In this document: in pieces, positions 15,050 to 24,107 of the stretch
Layout of the letters: each line of letters starts with the position of its first letter
How positions within the stretch are numbered: position 1 is the first letter of the stretch
Source: UBA877 sp034436335
Lineage (GTDB): Bacteria > Chloroflexota > Anaerolineae > Anaerolineales > Villigracilaceae
Reading direction: 5' to 3'
DNA: 64,000 nucleotides
NCBI GenBank assembly: GCA_034436335.1
Contig: DAOTVO010000003.1
Coordinates: 18,547 to 82,546 of the forward strand
Translations under genes and position numbers: made by a program
The notes under the pieces: model-generated
Told to the model about the DNA's origin: nothing
What the model saw: only the letters and a program-made list of their open reading frames with translations
The model's database searches: none

Positions 15050-17506
15050 TCAATTAGAGTCTTTCTTTTCTTGCTTCTCCCTGAACTGCAATCCGCCATC
15101 GCCGTCTTTGATATCGGCAATCACCGTGCAACCACTGACAAATTTACCTCGCAACAGTTCAATCGAAAGCGGGCTTTCCAGGTATTTTTGCAGGGCGCGG
15201 CGCAGCGGACGGGCGCCAAAAGCCGGGTCGTAGCCCTGCCGCGCCAGCCACTTGCGGGCGGCCTCGGTCAGTTCCACATGCACGCCAAACTCGTTCAGCC
15301 GTTCCTGAATTTCTTTCATCTGCAAGTCAACGATTTGCTCCATCTGTTCCACCGTCAGCGGCGAGAACATGATGATTTCGTCAATGCGGTTAAGAAATTC
15401 GGGGCGGAACGTCCCCTTGAGCGCCCGCTCGATTTTGTTGCGCGCCTCGCGGTCTTCGTCCGTTTCGGTGGGCGGGAGGAAGCCCAGCGTGCCGCCCTTG
15501 CGGACATACTCGGTGCCCAGGTTGGAGGTCATGATAAGAACCGTATTGCGGAAGTCCACCACGTTGCCCTGACCATCGGTCATGCGCCCGTCATCGAGGA
15601 TTTGCAGCAACGCGTTCCAGACCTCGGGATGAGCCTTCTCGATTTCGTCGAACAACAGCACCCGGTAGGGGCGGCGGCGGACGGCCTCGGTCAGTTGACC
15701 GCCCTCCTCATAGCCAACGTACCCCGGCGGCGCGCCGAACAGCCGCGAGACGGTGTGCTGTTCGCGATATTCGGACATGTCAATCCGCACCAGAGCATCT
15801 TCATCGTCGAACATGAACCAGGCCAGCGCTTTGGCCAGTTCGGTCTTGCCCACGCCGGACGGCCCGATGAAAATAAACGATCCAATCGGCCGTGCCGGGT
15901 CCTTGAGCCCCGAACGGGCGCGCCGGATGGCATCCGAGATGGCGTGGATGGCCTCCTCCTGGCCGATGATGCGCTCGTGCAGGCGCTCCTCCATGTGCAG
16001 GAGTTTTTCGGCCTCGGTCTCCATCATCTGGCTGACCGGAATGCCGGTCCACTGATGAACGACCTCGGCAATGTCGTTCACGTCCACCACCTCGTCAATG
16101 TGATGTTCCAGTTCCCATTTTTCACGCTTGGCGTTGAAGTCCTGCTCGAGGCGCAGGCGCTCGGCTTTCTTTTGGGCGGCGCGCTCGTAGTCGCGCTCCA
16201 GGCCGGCCTGCTCCTCCTCGGCGCGCAATTTCTCGATTTCATTTTTCATTTCTTTCAAGTCAGGAGGCAGGGAGTAAAGCGCCACGCGCAATTTTGCGGC
16301 TGCCTCGTCAATCAAGTCAATCGCCTTATCCGGCAGGTGACGATCGGTGACGTAGCGGTCGGCAAGACGGGCTGCCGCCACCAGGGCCTCGTCGGAGAAA
16401 CGCACCTTGTGATGAGCCTCGTAACGATCGCGCAGGCCTTGCAGCATCTTGATGGTATCCTCCACGCTTGGCTCCTCAACATAAATAGGAGCAAAGCGGC
16501 GCTCAAGAGCAGCGTCTTTTTCGATATGCTTGTGATATTCATCGAGAGTTGTTGCACCGATGCACTGCAACTCGCCGCGCGCCAGGGCCGGTTTGAGCAT
16601 GTTGGAAGCGTCCATCGCCCCCTGGGCAGCCCCAGCCCCGATGACGGTGTGCAGTTCGTCAATCATCAGAATGATTTCGCCGTTCGAGCGCTGGACCTCC
16701 TCGATGGCCGACTTGAGACGCTCCTCAAACTCGCCGCGGAAGCGTGACCCGGCGATCATCGCGCCCAGATCGAGGGCGACGACGCGCTTGCCAGCCAGAA
16801 TTTCGGGGACGTCGTTGTTGGCAATCTTCTGAGCCAGGCCCTCGACGATGGCCGTCTTGCCCACGCCGGCCTCGCCGATCAGGACGGGATTGTTCTTGGT
16901 GCGCCGCGAAAGAATCTGGATGAGACGCAAGATCTCGGTATCGCGCCCGATAACCGGGTCGAGTTTGCCTTCGCGGGCCATCTGCGTCAGGTCACGGGAA
17001 TATTTTTCGAGCGTGCGGTAACGCGTCTCAGCCTGGGGGTCGGTGACGCGCTGCCCGCCGCGCATCTGCTGAATAGCGTCCAGCACCCGCTCGCGGGTCA
17101 GGCCGGCGCTCTCCAGAATGCGGGCGGCGGAGGTATTGCGTTCGCTCATGATGGCAAGGAAGATGTGTTCGGTAGAAATGTACTCATCCTTCAACCGGTT
17201 GGCTTCCTCGTTGGCCAGGTCAATGATACGCTTGACGCGCGGGGTGATAAAAATCTGTCCCGCTCCGCCGCCAAAGATGTTGGCTTTGGGCGTCATGCGC
17301 AAAGTCTGGTCGAGGCGGTCGGCCAGCGCCTGGGAGTTGATTTTCAAGTTTTCGAGAATCTGGGGAATCACCCCGCCGGGCTGTTCGATAAGCGCCAGCA
17401 GGATATGTTCGGTATCAATCTGGTTGTGACCGTAACGCTGAATGATTTCGGCGGCGCGCTGGGCGGCCTCTTGAGCCCGTTCGGTAAAGCGGTCAAATCG
17501 CATCAT
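15050..17506 (-). CDS. clpC: ATP-dependent Clp protease ATP-binding subunit ClpC
   Basis: An 818-residue class I AAA+ unfoldase. Two Clp N-domain repeats occupy about 1-150. The first ATPase domain has GEAGVGKT near 205. A coiled middle domain (about 410-465, KLRAEEEQAGLERDYERAAQKK) is followed by the second Walker A GPSGVGKT near 546. It feeds substrates to ClpP in stress and regulated proteolysis. A TATAAT box (complement of 17536-17541) lies 29 bases before the start, and GAAAGGA is the likely ribosome site. No CtsR or McsAB gene is next to it. Confidence 0.96.
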   Translation of the reverse strand: MMRFDRFTERAQEAAQRAAEIIQRYGHNQIDTEHILLALIEQPGGVIPQILENLKINSQALADRLDQTLRMTPKANIFGGGAGQIFITPRVKRIIDLANEEANRLKDEYISTEHIFLAIMSERNTSAARILESAGLTRERVLDAIQQMRGGQRVTDPQAETRYRTLEKYSRDLTQMAREGKLDPVIGRDTEILRLIQILSRRTKNNPVLIGEAGVGKTAIVEGLAQKIANNDVPEILAGKRVVALDLGAMIAGSRFRGEFEERLKSAIEEVQRSNGEIILMIDELHTVIGAGAAQGAMDASNMLKPALARGELQCIGATTLDEYHKHIEKDAALERRFAPIYVEEPSVEDTIKMLQGLRDRYEAHHKVRFSDEALVAAARLADRYVTDRHLPDKAIDLIDEAAAKLRVALYSLPPDLKEMKNEIEKLRAEEEQAGLERDYERAAQKKAERLRLEQDFNAKREKWELEHHIDEVVDVNDIAEVVHQWTGIPVSQMMETEAEKLLHMEERLHERIIGQEEAIHAISDAIRRARSGLKDPARPIGSFIFIGPSGVGKTELAKALAWFMFDDEDALVRIDMSEYREQHTVSRLFGAPPGYVGYEEGGQLTEAVRRRPYRVLLFDEIEKAHPEVWNALLQILDDGRMTDGQGNVVDFRNTVLIMTSNLGTEYVRKGGTLGFLPPTETDEDREARNKIERALKGTFRPEFLNRIDEIIMFSPLTVEQMEQIVDLQMKEIQERLNEFGVHVELTEAARKWLARQGYDPAFGARPLRRALQKYLESPLSIELLRGKFVSGCTVIADIKDGDGGLQFREKQEKKDSN

Positions 17507-17535
17507 GGTTGGAATCCTTTCGTTACACAGCGGTG

Positions 17536-17541
17536 ATTATA
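17536..17541 (-). promoter_or_regulatory. -10 box of clpC
   Basis: TATAAT on the minus strand, 29 bases before the clpC start with a GAAAGGA ribosome site in between. No clear -35 box or CtsR/CIRCE operator is visible. Confidence 0.55.
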
Positions 17542-17638
17542 ACAAAACGAACATTTTTGGGGTGAAAACATTACGTTAGAAGAACGTAAGAGCAAAATCT
17601 GGGAAACAAGTCTGATAGGGAAGATGGGTGAATTTCGC

Positions 17639-17644
17639 TATAAT
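17639..17644 (+). promoter_or_regulatory. -10 box giving a leaderless GNAT mRNA
   Basis: TATAAT ends 7 bases before the ATG at 17652, and no Shine-Dalgarno is present, so transcription should begin at or next to the start codon. Confidence 0.6.
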
Positions 17645-17651
17645 AAGCCTG

Positions 17652-18635
17652 ATGGCCGTTATCTCGCTTTCTCTCGACGCTCCGCCCCCGCAACTGCGCC
17701 CGCTCAACATCCTGCGCGACCTGCCCGCCGTGGCCAACCTGGTGGAAACTTGCTTCGCCGCCACCCTCGATGACGATGGCCGCCGTTACCTCCATCAAAT
17801 GCGCGCTTCGGGCCACGATAACGCCTTCCTGCGCTGGGCAACCCAGGTCGCCGAGACGGCTTCGATGCCTCTTTCGGGCTTCGTCTGGGAGGAAAACGGC
17901 GAAATCATCGGCAATGTCAGCCTGGTTCCCTACCGCCGCCATCGGCACAGATATTTTCTAATTGCCAACGTAGCGGTTCACCCTGAACACCGCCGGAGGG
18001 GAATCGGGCGTCTCCTGACTCTGGCGGCCATCCAGCGCGCCCGCGAGAAACATACCCACGAAATCTGGCTGCATGTGCGGGATGACAACCCCGGCGCGAT
18101 ACGTCTCTACACCGACCTGGGATTCTGCGAGCGGGCACGCCGGACCTCGTGGCGGCTGCGGCTCGACCCGGCCGCCGTCTCCCCCGCGCCCGCTCTGCCG
18201 GTCTCGCGCCGCCGCGGACGCGACTGGCCTCTGCAGGAACAATTCCTGCGCCGTCTCTACCCGGACGAATTGGACTGGTATCAGCCCCTGCCCTGGCGGC
18301 TTTTGCGCCCGGGCCTGCTCTCTCTGCTGGAACGTTTCTTCCTCGAACACGATATCCGGCATTGGGTCGTCCGCCGGGGAGAGACCTTTGCCGCCCTCGT
18401 CTGGATGCCTTCTGGCGGTTATGACCGGCTGTTGGCCGCCGTCCCCCCCGTTGGAGCGGAGGAGGAACTTCTGGCCCTGCTTCTTCACGCCCGCCGCTCG
18501 CTGGCTTCCTGGCGGCGCGGACTGGCGCTCGAACTTCCCTTTGGGGAATACGCCGAGGCCCTCCGATCTGCTGGCTTTGACCTGCACCGCACCCTGCTCT
18601 GGATGCGTTTGGACGAAACTTTTCAGGGCAAATAG
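17652..18635 (+). CDS. GNAT-family N-acetyltransferase
   Basis: A 327-residue protein. The N-terminal half (about 10-170) is a GNAT domain with the acetyl-CoA loop VHPEHRRRGIGRLL near 110-122 and the NPGAIRLYTDLGF segment near 140-152. The C-terminal half (about 190-325) looks like a second, degenerate GNAT-like fold and lacks the RxxGxG loop. Start 17652 is chosen because TATAAT lies at -10; the frame is open further to 17628. Substrate unknown. Confidence 0.85.
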   Translation: MAVISLSLDAPPPQLRPLNILRDLPAVANLVETCFAATLDDDGRRYLHQMRASGHDNAFLRWATQVAETASMPLSGFVWEENGEIIGNVSLVPYRRHRHRYFLIANVAVHPEHRRRGIGRLLTLAAIQRAREKHTHEIWLHVRDDNPGAIRLYTDLGFCERARRTSWRLRLDPAAVSPAPALPVSRRRGRDWPLQEQFLRRLYPDELDWYQPLPWRLLRPGLLSLLERFFLEHDIRHWVVRRGETFAALVWMPSGGYDRLLAAVPPVGAEEELLALLLHARRSLASWRRGLALELPFGEYAEALRSAGFDLHRTLLWMRLDETFQGK

Positions 18636-18671
18636 CGTAGACTTTTAAACACCTACCAAAAGGAGGTAGAA

Positions 18672-19061
18672 ATGAAACTGATTTTGCGCTGGGCCATCAA
18701 TGCGGTTGCGCTGTATGTGGCCGTCATTCTGCTCCCAAACTACATTCACCTGGAAGGCGGTTGGGTCAACATCATCTGGCTGGGGCTGATTTTCGGCCTT
18801 GTCAACGCCATTTTGCGCCCGCCTGCCAAAATCCTCTCCTGCCTGTTTCTTTTGCTGACGCTCGGTCTGTTCACTTTTGTCATCAACGCCCTGCTCTTTG
18901 CGCTCACCGGCTGGATTGGTTCGCAGTTTGGCGTCGGCTTTACGCTGGCCGACCCCTGGTTCTGGAGCGCCCTGCTCGGCTCACTGGTGACGAGCATTGT
19001 CAGCGTGCTGTTGAGTTATTTCCTGCGCGACGAACTGAAGGGAAGCAAACGCAAGAAATAG
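18672..19061 (+). CDS. YvlD-type small membrane protein (phage holin superfamily IV)
   Basis: A 129-residue membrane protein with four predicted transmembrane segments (about 5-22, 32-50, 55-80 and 93-118) and a Lys-rich C-terminal tail. The RPPAKILSCLFLLLTLGLFTFVINA segment is the family hallmark. The name holin comes from remote similarity; these are chromosomal proteins, some linked to cell-envelope stress, not phage genes. AAAAGGAGGT is a very strong ribosome site 4 bases before the ATG. An intrinsic terminator follows. Confidence 0.9.
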   Translation: MKLILRWAINAVALYVAVILLPNYIHLEGGWVNIIWLGLIFGLVNAILRPPAKILSCLFLLLTLGLFTFVINALLFALTGWIGSQFGVGFTLADPWFWSALLGSLVTSIVSVLLSYFLRDELKGSKRKK

Positions 19062-19077
19062 CAGCCGGCAGTCAAAG

Positions 19078-19112
19078 AAAACGGCTTGTGTCTGTTCACA
19101 AGCCGTTTTTTC
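19078..19112 (+). terminator. Intrinsic terminator after the YvlD-type gene
   Basis: 13-bp perfect arms (19078-19090 and 19097-19109) with a 6-base loop and a T run at the right end. It can work in both directions because the left arm starts with A residues. Confidence 0.9.
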
Positions 19113-19202
19113 ATTCTTCTCCAGCCACCGCTGAACGTGGATGAACGCAGAAAAGTTTAGGGCATTCATCTCTTTTCATACTTGTTTATCTCCGATTTTA
19201 GG

Positions 19203-20195
19203 TCATTCACCCGCTGCAGGCAGGCCTCCCGCCGGGCGCGCCGTTTTCACCGCGCGTACAATCGCGAGTGCCAGCGCTTCGGCAGCGTAAGCGCCCACCG
19301 CGCTGATGTCGGCGCGTTTGCCGCCGGTTGCCAGAGCAAAGATGGTATCTCCATCCAGCATGGTATGCGCCGGGCTGACGGTACGCGCCAGTCCATCCTG
19401 CGCCATCTGCGCCATCTTGGTCGCTTCGGCTTTGGTAAATTTCACATTCGCCGCCACGACGCCAATAACCGTGTTGCGTCCGGTTGCAAAGCGCAAAATC
19501 TGACGCCCGGCAAACGTGCGCATCACCTTCATCGTGTCCGCAAAGCGGCCCTCACCGCCCAGTTTCAGCGGCGCGATTTTCACGGGACGCGCTCCGGCCA
19601 GGATTTGGCCGCTTTTGGGGTCTATGACATCACCAAAAGCGTTAACCGCCGCAATCGCTCCCACGATGACACCGCCGCCGATCTCGATGCTGGCCGTCCC
19701 CAGGCCGGCTTTCATCGCTCCGGCCTTGCCGAAAATTTTGCCCACCGAGGCCCCCGTCCCGGCGCCGACATTGCCCTCCGCCACCGGGCCGCGAGCCGCA
19801 GACGCGGCGGCCGCGTAGCCCATGGCCGCGTCCGGGCGCACATCCGCGCGGCCGAGATCCAGGTCGTAGAGGATGGCCGCCGGGACGATGGGGACGCGCG
19901 CCGCGCCGGTCTCGAAACCGATTCCCTGCTCCTCCAGCCAGCGCGCGACGCCCGAAGCGGCCTCCAGTCCAAAGGCCGAGCCGCCCGCCAGCGTCACCGC
20001 GTGGACTTTTTCGACCAGATTGACCGGGTCAAGCAGGTCGGTCTCGCGTGTGCCGGGCGCGGAGCCGCGCACGTCCACACCGCCCACCGCGCCGCGCCGG
20101 CACAGCACTACAGTGACGCCTGTCAGCGCGGCGTCATCCTGGGCATGTCCCGCTTCGATACCCGGCACGTCGGTGATGGCGTTCCAGCGTTTCAT
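19203..20195 (-). CDS. P1 family peptidase (DmpA-like, Ntn-hydrolase fold)
   Basis: A 330-residue aminopeptidase of the DmpA/S58 type, which cleaves itself before a Thr or Ser. The TDVPGIEAGHA start, the AVTLAGGSAFGLEAASGV segment (about 65-85) and NTVIGVVAANV (the Thr here is the likely nucleophile, near residue 240) are family landmarks. Start is the ATG at 20195, which overlaps the stop of the preceding small gene by one base (TGATG). Natural substrates could be D-amino-acid or beta-peptides. Confidence 0.9.
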   Translation of the reverse strand: MKRWNAITDVPGIEAGHAQDDAALTGVTVVLCRRGAVGGVDVRGSAPGTRETDLLDPVNLVEKVHAVTLAGGSAFGLEAASGVARWLEEQGIGFETGAARVPIVPAAILYDLDLGRADVRPDAAMGYAAAASAARGPVAEGNVGAGTGASVGKIFGKAGAMKAGLGTASIEIGGGVIVGAIAAVNAFGDVIDPKSGQILAGARPVKIAPLKLGGEGRFADTMKVMRTFAGRQILRFATGRNTVIGVVAANVKFTKAEATKMAQMAQDGLARTVSPAHTMLDGDTIFALATGGKRADISAVGAYAAEALALAIVRAVKTARPAGGLPAAGE

Positions 20196-20380
20196 CAGGA
20201 TTTTTCGAGATGGCGGACCAATTCCAGGAATTCGTCCCACTCCTCCTGGAAGAAGTGCAATGTCACATTGTTCAGTTCAAGGTGAAATGTGATTTCGCCG
20301 TCAGGCTCTTCTGCCTTCCAGGCAAGGTAGTTCTCGGTCTCGGCAATCGTGCTGGTTTTGGGTTCGATAGATTTTGCCAT
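20195..20380 (-). CDS. Small conserved hypothetical protein (61 aa)
   Basis: Unrecognised acidic protein of 61 residues with two amphipathic parts (ETENYLAWKAEEPDGEITFHLE and EEWDEFLELVRHLEKS). AAGGAG stands at the right distance before its ATG, TATAAT is at complement 20403-20408, and its stop overlaps the peptidase start. This translational coupling and the clear signals make it a real gene. It may be a regulatory partner of the peptidase. Confidence 0.8.
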   Translation of the reverse strand: MAKSIEPKTSTIAETENYLAWKAEEPDGEITFHLELNNVTLHFFQEEWDEFLELVRHLEKS

Positions 20381-20466
20381 ATCAGACTCCTTCTGAGGAT
20401 TGATTATACAAATTTTGACTTGCTTCAGACCTTAATCTTTTGTAAACAAAGCGCGCCGGGCTGGAT

Positions 20467-21723
20467 TCAGCGTTTTTTCCGGAGCGCAGGCTTCGGGTCC
20501 GGACTTTTCGGGGCATCCGGCGCGACGGTCGAGGTCTGCCGGCCGCGGCGAAAGAGTTTCCGCACCCAGGCAGGTATCAGCGGCGGGGGCGGCGGCGTCT
20601 GTTCCTCCGGCGGCCAGGGGTCGCGGTCGAGCATCTTGCGGACGATGTACGTTCCCACCAGTTGAACGGTCGCCAGCAGGGGCGCGGCGATGATGACGCC
20701 AATGACTCCGATGAGATTAGCAGCCAGCAGGGCGGCAATCAGTACAAAGGCCGGGTGTACTTTGAGGGCGCTGGCCATGACTCGGGGATTGATGAGATTG
20801 TTGAAAATCTGGTCAATCAGGATGGCGATGATAATAATCAGCGCCATGTAGCCAAAAGAGGAAAGGCCGAACATGTTCGCGGGCTGGAAGTAAGTAACCA
20901 GACCCAAAACTACCCAGTTAATCGCCGGCCCGATGTAGGGGATGAAATTGGCAAAGCCGGTGACGAGCGCCAGCACCAGCGCATAGCGGACGCCAAGGGC
21001 GCTGAGAAAGACGGCATACACAGCCGAGGTGAGGAAGAAGATGATTACCTGACCGCGCAGGAAGGCGTTCCAAATGCGGGCCAGTTTTTCTCCCATGATG
21101 CGAAGATCATTGGCATAGACGGGGATGTCTATTTGGATGATACGGTCGCGCAGGCCGCCGCTCTCGAACAGGAAAAAGTACGAGACAACAATGATAAAAA
21201 TCAACCAGCCGATGGTCTCGGCCGCGCCGGTGGCCAGCGAACCGACCAGCGAGCCAATTTGTCCGAGCGCCGGCTCCACATACGCAAGGACCTGGTCGCC
21301 AACCCGCCCCCAGTCAATGGTGGAGAAATCGAGTTCGAACGGGCCTATGGAGAACGGTTGGCTGGAGAATTGTTCGATGTAATCCGGTAGTTTGTCCACG
21401 TTCTGCTGGACAGTGACGATCAGGTTTTGTACCTGTTGAACAATTTGGACGCCGCTCAGGGTCAGCAGAACGATGAGAATGGCTACCAGGACAAGATAAA
21501 CCAGACTCACGCTCCATTTCCAGGAAAGATGCGTTTTACGCGTAATCCAGGCAACGAGCGGATGCAACAGGTAGGCAACCACGAAAGCAAAAAGCACCGG
21601 CCCGATGAGCGTGCGAAAACGGATGATGAGCGCCCCCAGAATCACAATGACTGTCAGCGAGACGGTCAGTTTGGTGATGGCGCTCCAGCGTGGGGAGTGG
21701 CTCGGCGAGGCAGATTCGGTCAT
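20467..21723 (-). CDS. AI-2E family (TerC/YhhQ-type PF01594) membrane protein
   Basis: A 418-residue polytopic protein of the AI-2E transporter family, with seven or eight hydrophobic segments between about 15 and 360. VAYLLHPLV near 45-53 and the PYIGPAINW segment near 255-263 are typical. The Pro-rich, Lys/Arg-rich tail (about 370-418) is cytoplasmic. Despite the name, members include sodium/proton antiporters and other exporters; the substrate here is unknown. It is transcribed alone on the minus strand. Confidence 0.9.
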   Translation of the reverse strand: MTESASPSHSPRWSAITKLTVSLTVIVILGALIIRFRTLIGPVLFAFVVAYLLHPLVAWITRKTHLSWKWSVSLVYLVLVAILIVLLTLSGVQIVQQVQNLIVTVQQNVDKLPDYIEQFSSQPFSIGPFELDFSTIDWGRVGDQVLAYVEPALGQIGSLVGSLATGAAETIGWLIFIIVVSYFFLFESGGLRDRIIQIDIPVYANDLRIMGEKLARIWNAFLRGQVIIFFLTSAVYAVFLSALGVRYALVLALVTGFANFIPYIGPAINWVVLGLVTYFQPANMFGLSSFGYMALIIIIAILIDQIFNNLINPRVMASALKVHPAFVLIAALLAANLIGVIGVIIAAPLLATVQLVGTYIVRKMLDRDPWPPEEQTPPPPPLIPAWVRKLFRRGRQTSTVAPDAPKSPDPKPALRKKR

Positions 21724-21902
21724 GGCAGGCTCCAGGTGAACGCTCTGATTCTACCGTCTTTTGTGTCCAGCACCAGAGCAAAAAGCAGAGGTGATGGGTT
21801 GATTGAAGTGATGGTTTTTAGCACGAAAGAAGCGCAAGGAGGCGAAAAGCGCGAAACTCAAAAAATGGGCGCGAAATTCGCAGGCTGACCTGCAAGATTT
21901 AC
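21724..21902. other. Non-coding interval upstream of the AI-2E family gene
   Basis: About 180 bases with no supported gene. It contains a purine-rich run of GCGCAAGGAGGCGAAAAGCG type (21830-21860) that looks like a short intergenic repeat. Confidence 0.4.
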
Positions 21903-22130
21903 GGCTGGCGGGTGAACATCATGACGATCGGGCCGCTGCTTCCGGCGACTTCGAAGGCCACGGCGTCAGCGGTGCAGCCGTAGGGGCCATTGCCGGGAGC
22001 GAGGAACGAAGTGTGCCCAGGCCGGCGACTTCCGTGGTTGCGCCGTTAATGACCGCCCGCCAGACCAGAATCTCTGAATCATAGACGGTGTTGGCAAAAT
22101 TGACGATTCCATCCTGCGTGGAGAAACACG
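21903..22130 (-). pseudogene. Decayed gene fragment with a frameshift
   Basis: On the minus strand one frame reads DGIVNFANTVYDSEILVWRA...TTEVAGLGTLRS and then turns to low-complexity sequence. A one-base shift at about 22010 continues as LAPGNGPYGCTADAVAFEVA, SGPIVMMFTRQP and a stop at about 21903. Together they look like the C-terminus of a real secreted or surface protein. There is no start codon or upstream domain, so it is a remnant. Family unknown. Confidence 0.45.
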
Positions 22131-22250
22131 AAAGCAAAACGTAAAAACATCCACGCGGATTTTCATGAGAAGCGGCTCTAATCGGACTAAATTCATCCGC
22201 TTATATCGCGAGCGGCAACGGCTGTCAAGAGACAAAAGTTTTGCCAACCA

Positions 22251-22285
22251 GAAAAAGAAGGCGGATGGGGGAGAACCCATCCGCC
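22251..22285 (-). terminator. Intrinsic terminator of the candidate RNA
   Basis: A perfect 10-bp stem (22276-22285 with 22260-22269), 6-base loop and a U-rich tract on the minus strand (complement of 22251-22259). It has no gene directly upstream on that strand, which points to a non-coding transcript. Confidence 0.75.
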
Positions 22286-22445
22286 AGGTATTGCTGCGTG
22301 CAGAGGAAAGAGCGGGAAGGGCCGCGTTCGTCGCGGGATACGCAGGGCGCAAACGAGAGAGGGTTCCGCCCGATTGGCTACCCGGTCTTTCCTCTCTGAG
22401 GTATTGCTATCATTTGTTCTACTGCTACCTCCTTTCCAGACCAAC
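22251..22445 (-). ncRNA. Candidate structured RNA, about 190 nt
   Basis: Minus-strand RNA ending in a strong terminator. AGAGGAAAGA/TCTTTCCTCT (22386-22395 with 22302-22311) closes a long rod-like domain with internal pairings. A 5' arm (22426-22431) can pair with 22398-22403 or, alternatively, with the second copy of the same 10-mer at 22286-22295. Size, rod shape and terminator are like 6S RNA, but I cannot find diagnostic 6S, RNase P, SRP or tmRNA motifs. No clear promoter is seen. Confidence 0.45.
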
Positions 22446-22532
22446 AGCGGTCTAAATTTAGAGTACATCACTTTGCTGGACTTTGCATTAAAACCAGGTA
22501 TCAATTTCGTAAACAACGGCATAGATTTGCGA

Positions 22533-22538
22533 TATAAT
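22533..22538 (+). promoter_or_regulatory. -10 box upstream of the PLP enzyme gene
   Basis: TATAAT lies about 100 bases before the start, with a weak TAAACA at -35 spacing. The leader to 22640 holds no evident structure. Confidence 0.5.
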
Positions 22539-22640
22539 CCAGTTGTCTGACAACTTCACTCTGAACTCACGAAGTCTCCTCTTCGGCAACGATGCCGCAG
22601 ATTTCAGAAGTCTGAATTTCTTCTCCAGGAGTTTCCTCAA

Positions 22641-24107
22641 ATGTCCACAATTGACCTCACCGTTCATCCCGATCGCCGCGCCCGCGCCATCCAACGCGCC
22701 CGCGAGCGCAACATCATCATCCCCACCTTTGCCCAGATGAAAGACCCCTCCAAAATCCCGGCCAAAATTAAGCAAGAGTTGGCCGGCATTGGGCTGTGGG
22801 ACGTGCATCCGCGCAACCTGTTCCGCATCACCTGGAAGAACGAGCCGAAGGCTACAGGCGGCGGCTTCGGCGGCGTGAATTGGATGGAACTGCCCCCGGC
22901 GCTGACCGGCGTGCCGGCGCGCATCCTCGTGTTGGTCGGCAAGTGGTTCCCCACCGGCGCGCACAAGGTCGGGGCGGCGTTTGGCTGTCTCGTCCCGCGG
23001 CTGGTCACGGGTCAGTTCGACCCGACGGTGCAGAAGGCTGTTTGGCCCTCCACCGGCAACTTCTGCCGCGGCGGGGCCTACGATTCGGCCCTCCTGGCCT
23101 GCACCTCCATCGCCATCCTGCCGGAGGGGATGAGCAAGGAGCGCTTCGACTGGCTCTCGCGCATCGCCGGCGAGGTCATCAAGACGCCCGGCTCGGAGTC
23201 GAACGTCAAGGAAATCTTCGATAAGTGCTGGGAATTGCGCAAGTCGGGCGAGGACCTGATGATTTTCAATCAGTTTGAGGAGTTCGGCAACTACCTGTGG
23301 CACTACGAGGTGACCGGTCACGCGATGGAGGAAGTGGTGCGGCAGGCGGCGGGCGCGCGCGGCGTGTACCGCGGCATGGTCTCGGCCACCGGTTCGGCCG
23401 GGACGATTGCCAGCGGCGATTACATGAAGCAGGTTTTTCCTGGCAGCGTCATCGTCGCCAGCGAGGCGCTGCAATGCCCGACCCTGCTCGAAAACGGCTT
23501 CGGCGCCCACCGCATCGAGGGCATCGGCGATAAGCACGTGCCGTGGATTCACAACGTCAAGAACACCGACATGGTGGTGGCGATTGACGACAATGCGGTC
23601 GTCAGTCTTGCCCGCCTGTTTAACAAAAAGGCAGGACGGGAATATTTGGTGAAGATGGGCGTCCCAGAGTCGCTGGTCGCTAGTCTCGACCTGCTTGGCT
23701 TTTCGGGCATTTCCAACGTGCTCTCGGCCATCAAGGCAGCCAAATACTACGAGATGGGCGAGGACGACATCCTGGTCACCGTCTTGACCGACTCGATGGA
23801 ACTGTACCAGAGCCGGCTGAAGGAAATGCACGCCGAATACGGCGAATACAGCGAGCGCGCCGCCGCCGCCGACTACGCCCGCTGGATTCTGCAGCAATCC
23901 ACCGACCACCTGCTCGAATTGCGCTACGCCGACCGCCGCCGCGTCCACAACCTGAAGTATTACACCTGGGTCGAGCAGCAGGGCAAGACTTACGAGGAAA
24001 TCGTCCGCATGTGGAACGACCGCGACTACTGGAAAGGCGTGCAAGGCCAGGCCGAGGAGATTGACGCGCTCATCGAGGAGTTTAATGCCGAGGTGGGGCT
24101 GGTGTGA
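22641..24107 (+). CDS. Fold-type II PLP enzyme (cysteine synthase-like)
   Basis: A 488-residue PLP-dependent enzyme of the cysteine/threonine synthase superfamily. The PLP lysine is K109 in FPTGAHKVGAAF, and the phosphate-binding loop is ATGSAGTIASGDYM near 250-263. It is longer than CysK (about 310), with extra N- and C-terminal parts, so it is a distinct subfamily whose reaction I cannot name. AGGAG lies 10 bases before the start. The last 168 bp and the terminator are duplicated downstream of the R-M genes. Confidence 0.86.
   Translation: MSTIDLTVHPDRRARAIQRARERNIIIPTFAQMKDPSKIPAKIKQELAGIGLWDVHPRNLFRITWKNEPKATGGGFGGVNWMELPPALTGVPARILVLVGKWFPTGAHKVGAAFGCLVPRLVTGQFDPTVQKAVWPSTGNFCRGGAYDSALLACTSIAILPEGMSKERFDWLSRIAGEVIKTPGSESNVKEIFDKCWELRKSGEDLMIFNQFEEFGNYLWHYEVTGHAMEEVVRQAAGARGVYRGMVSATGSAGTIASGDYMKQVFPGSVIVASEALQCPTLLENGFGAHRIEGIGDKHVPWIHNVKNTDMVVAIDDNAVVSLARLFNKKAGREYLVKMGVPESLVASLDLLGFSGISNVLSAIKAAKYYEMGEDDILVTVLTDSMELYQSRLKEMHAEYGEYSERAAAADYARWILQQSTDHLLELRYADRRRVHNLKYYTWVEQQGKTYEEIVRMWNDRDYWKGVQGQAEEIDALIEEFNAEVGLV

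Noticed and set aside
15050..17506. Long plus-strand open frames opposite clpC (for example 14969-16747)
   Set aside because: They are shadows of a highly conserved minus-strand gene in G+C-rich DNA; composition and codons fit ClpC only.
18672..19061. Prophage remnant suggested by the holin-family name
   Set aside because: The family is chromosomal (YvlD) and there are no other phage genes nearby.
22251..22445. RNase P RNA or SRP RNA
   Set aside because: A GAGGAAAG string resembles RNase P conserved region I, but conserved region V and the 350-nt length are absent; no SRP GGAAGGAAGCA core is present.
22488..24044. Minus-strand 518-codon frame opposite the PLP enzyme
   Set aside because: It is a shadow of a recognised PLP enzyme; no start signals or homology pattern.
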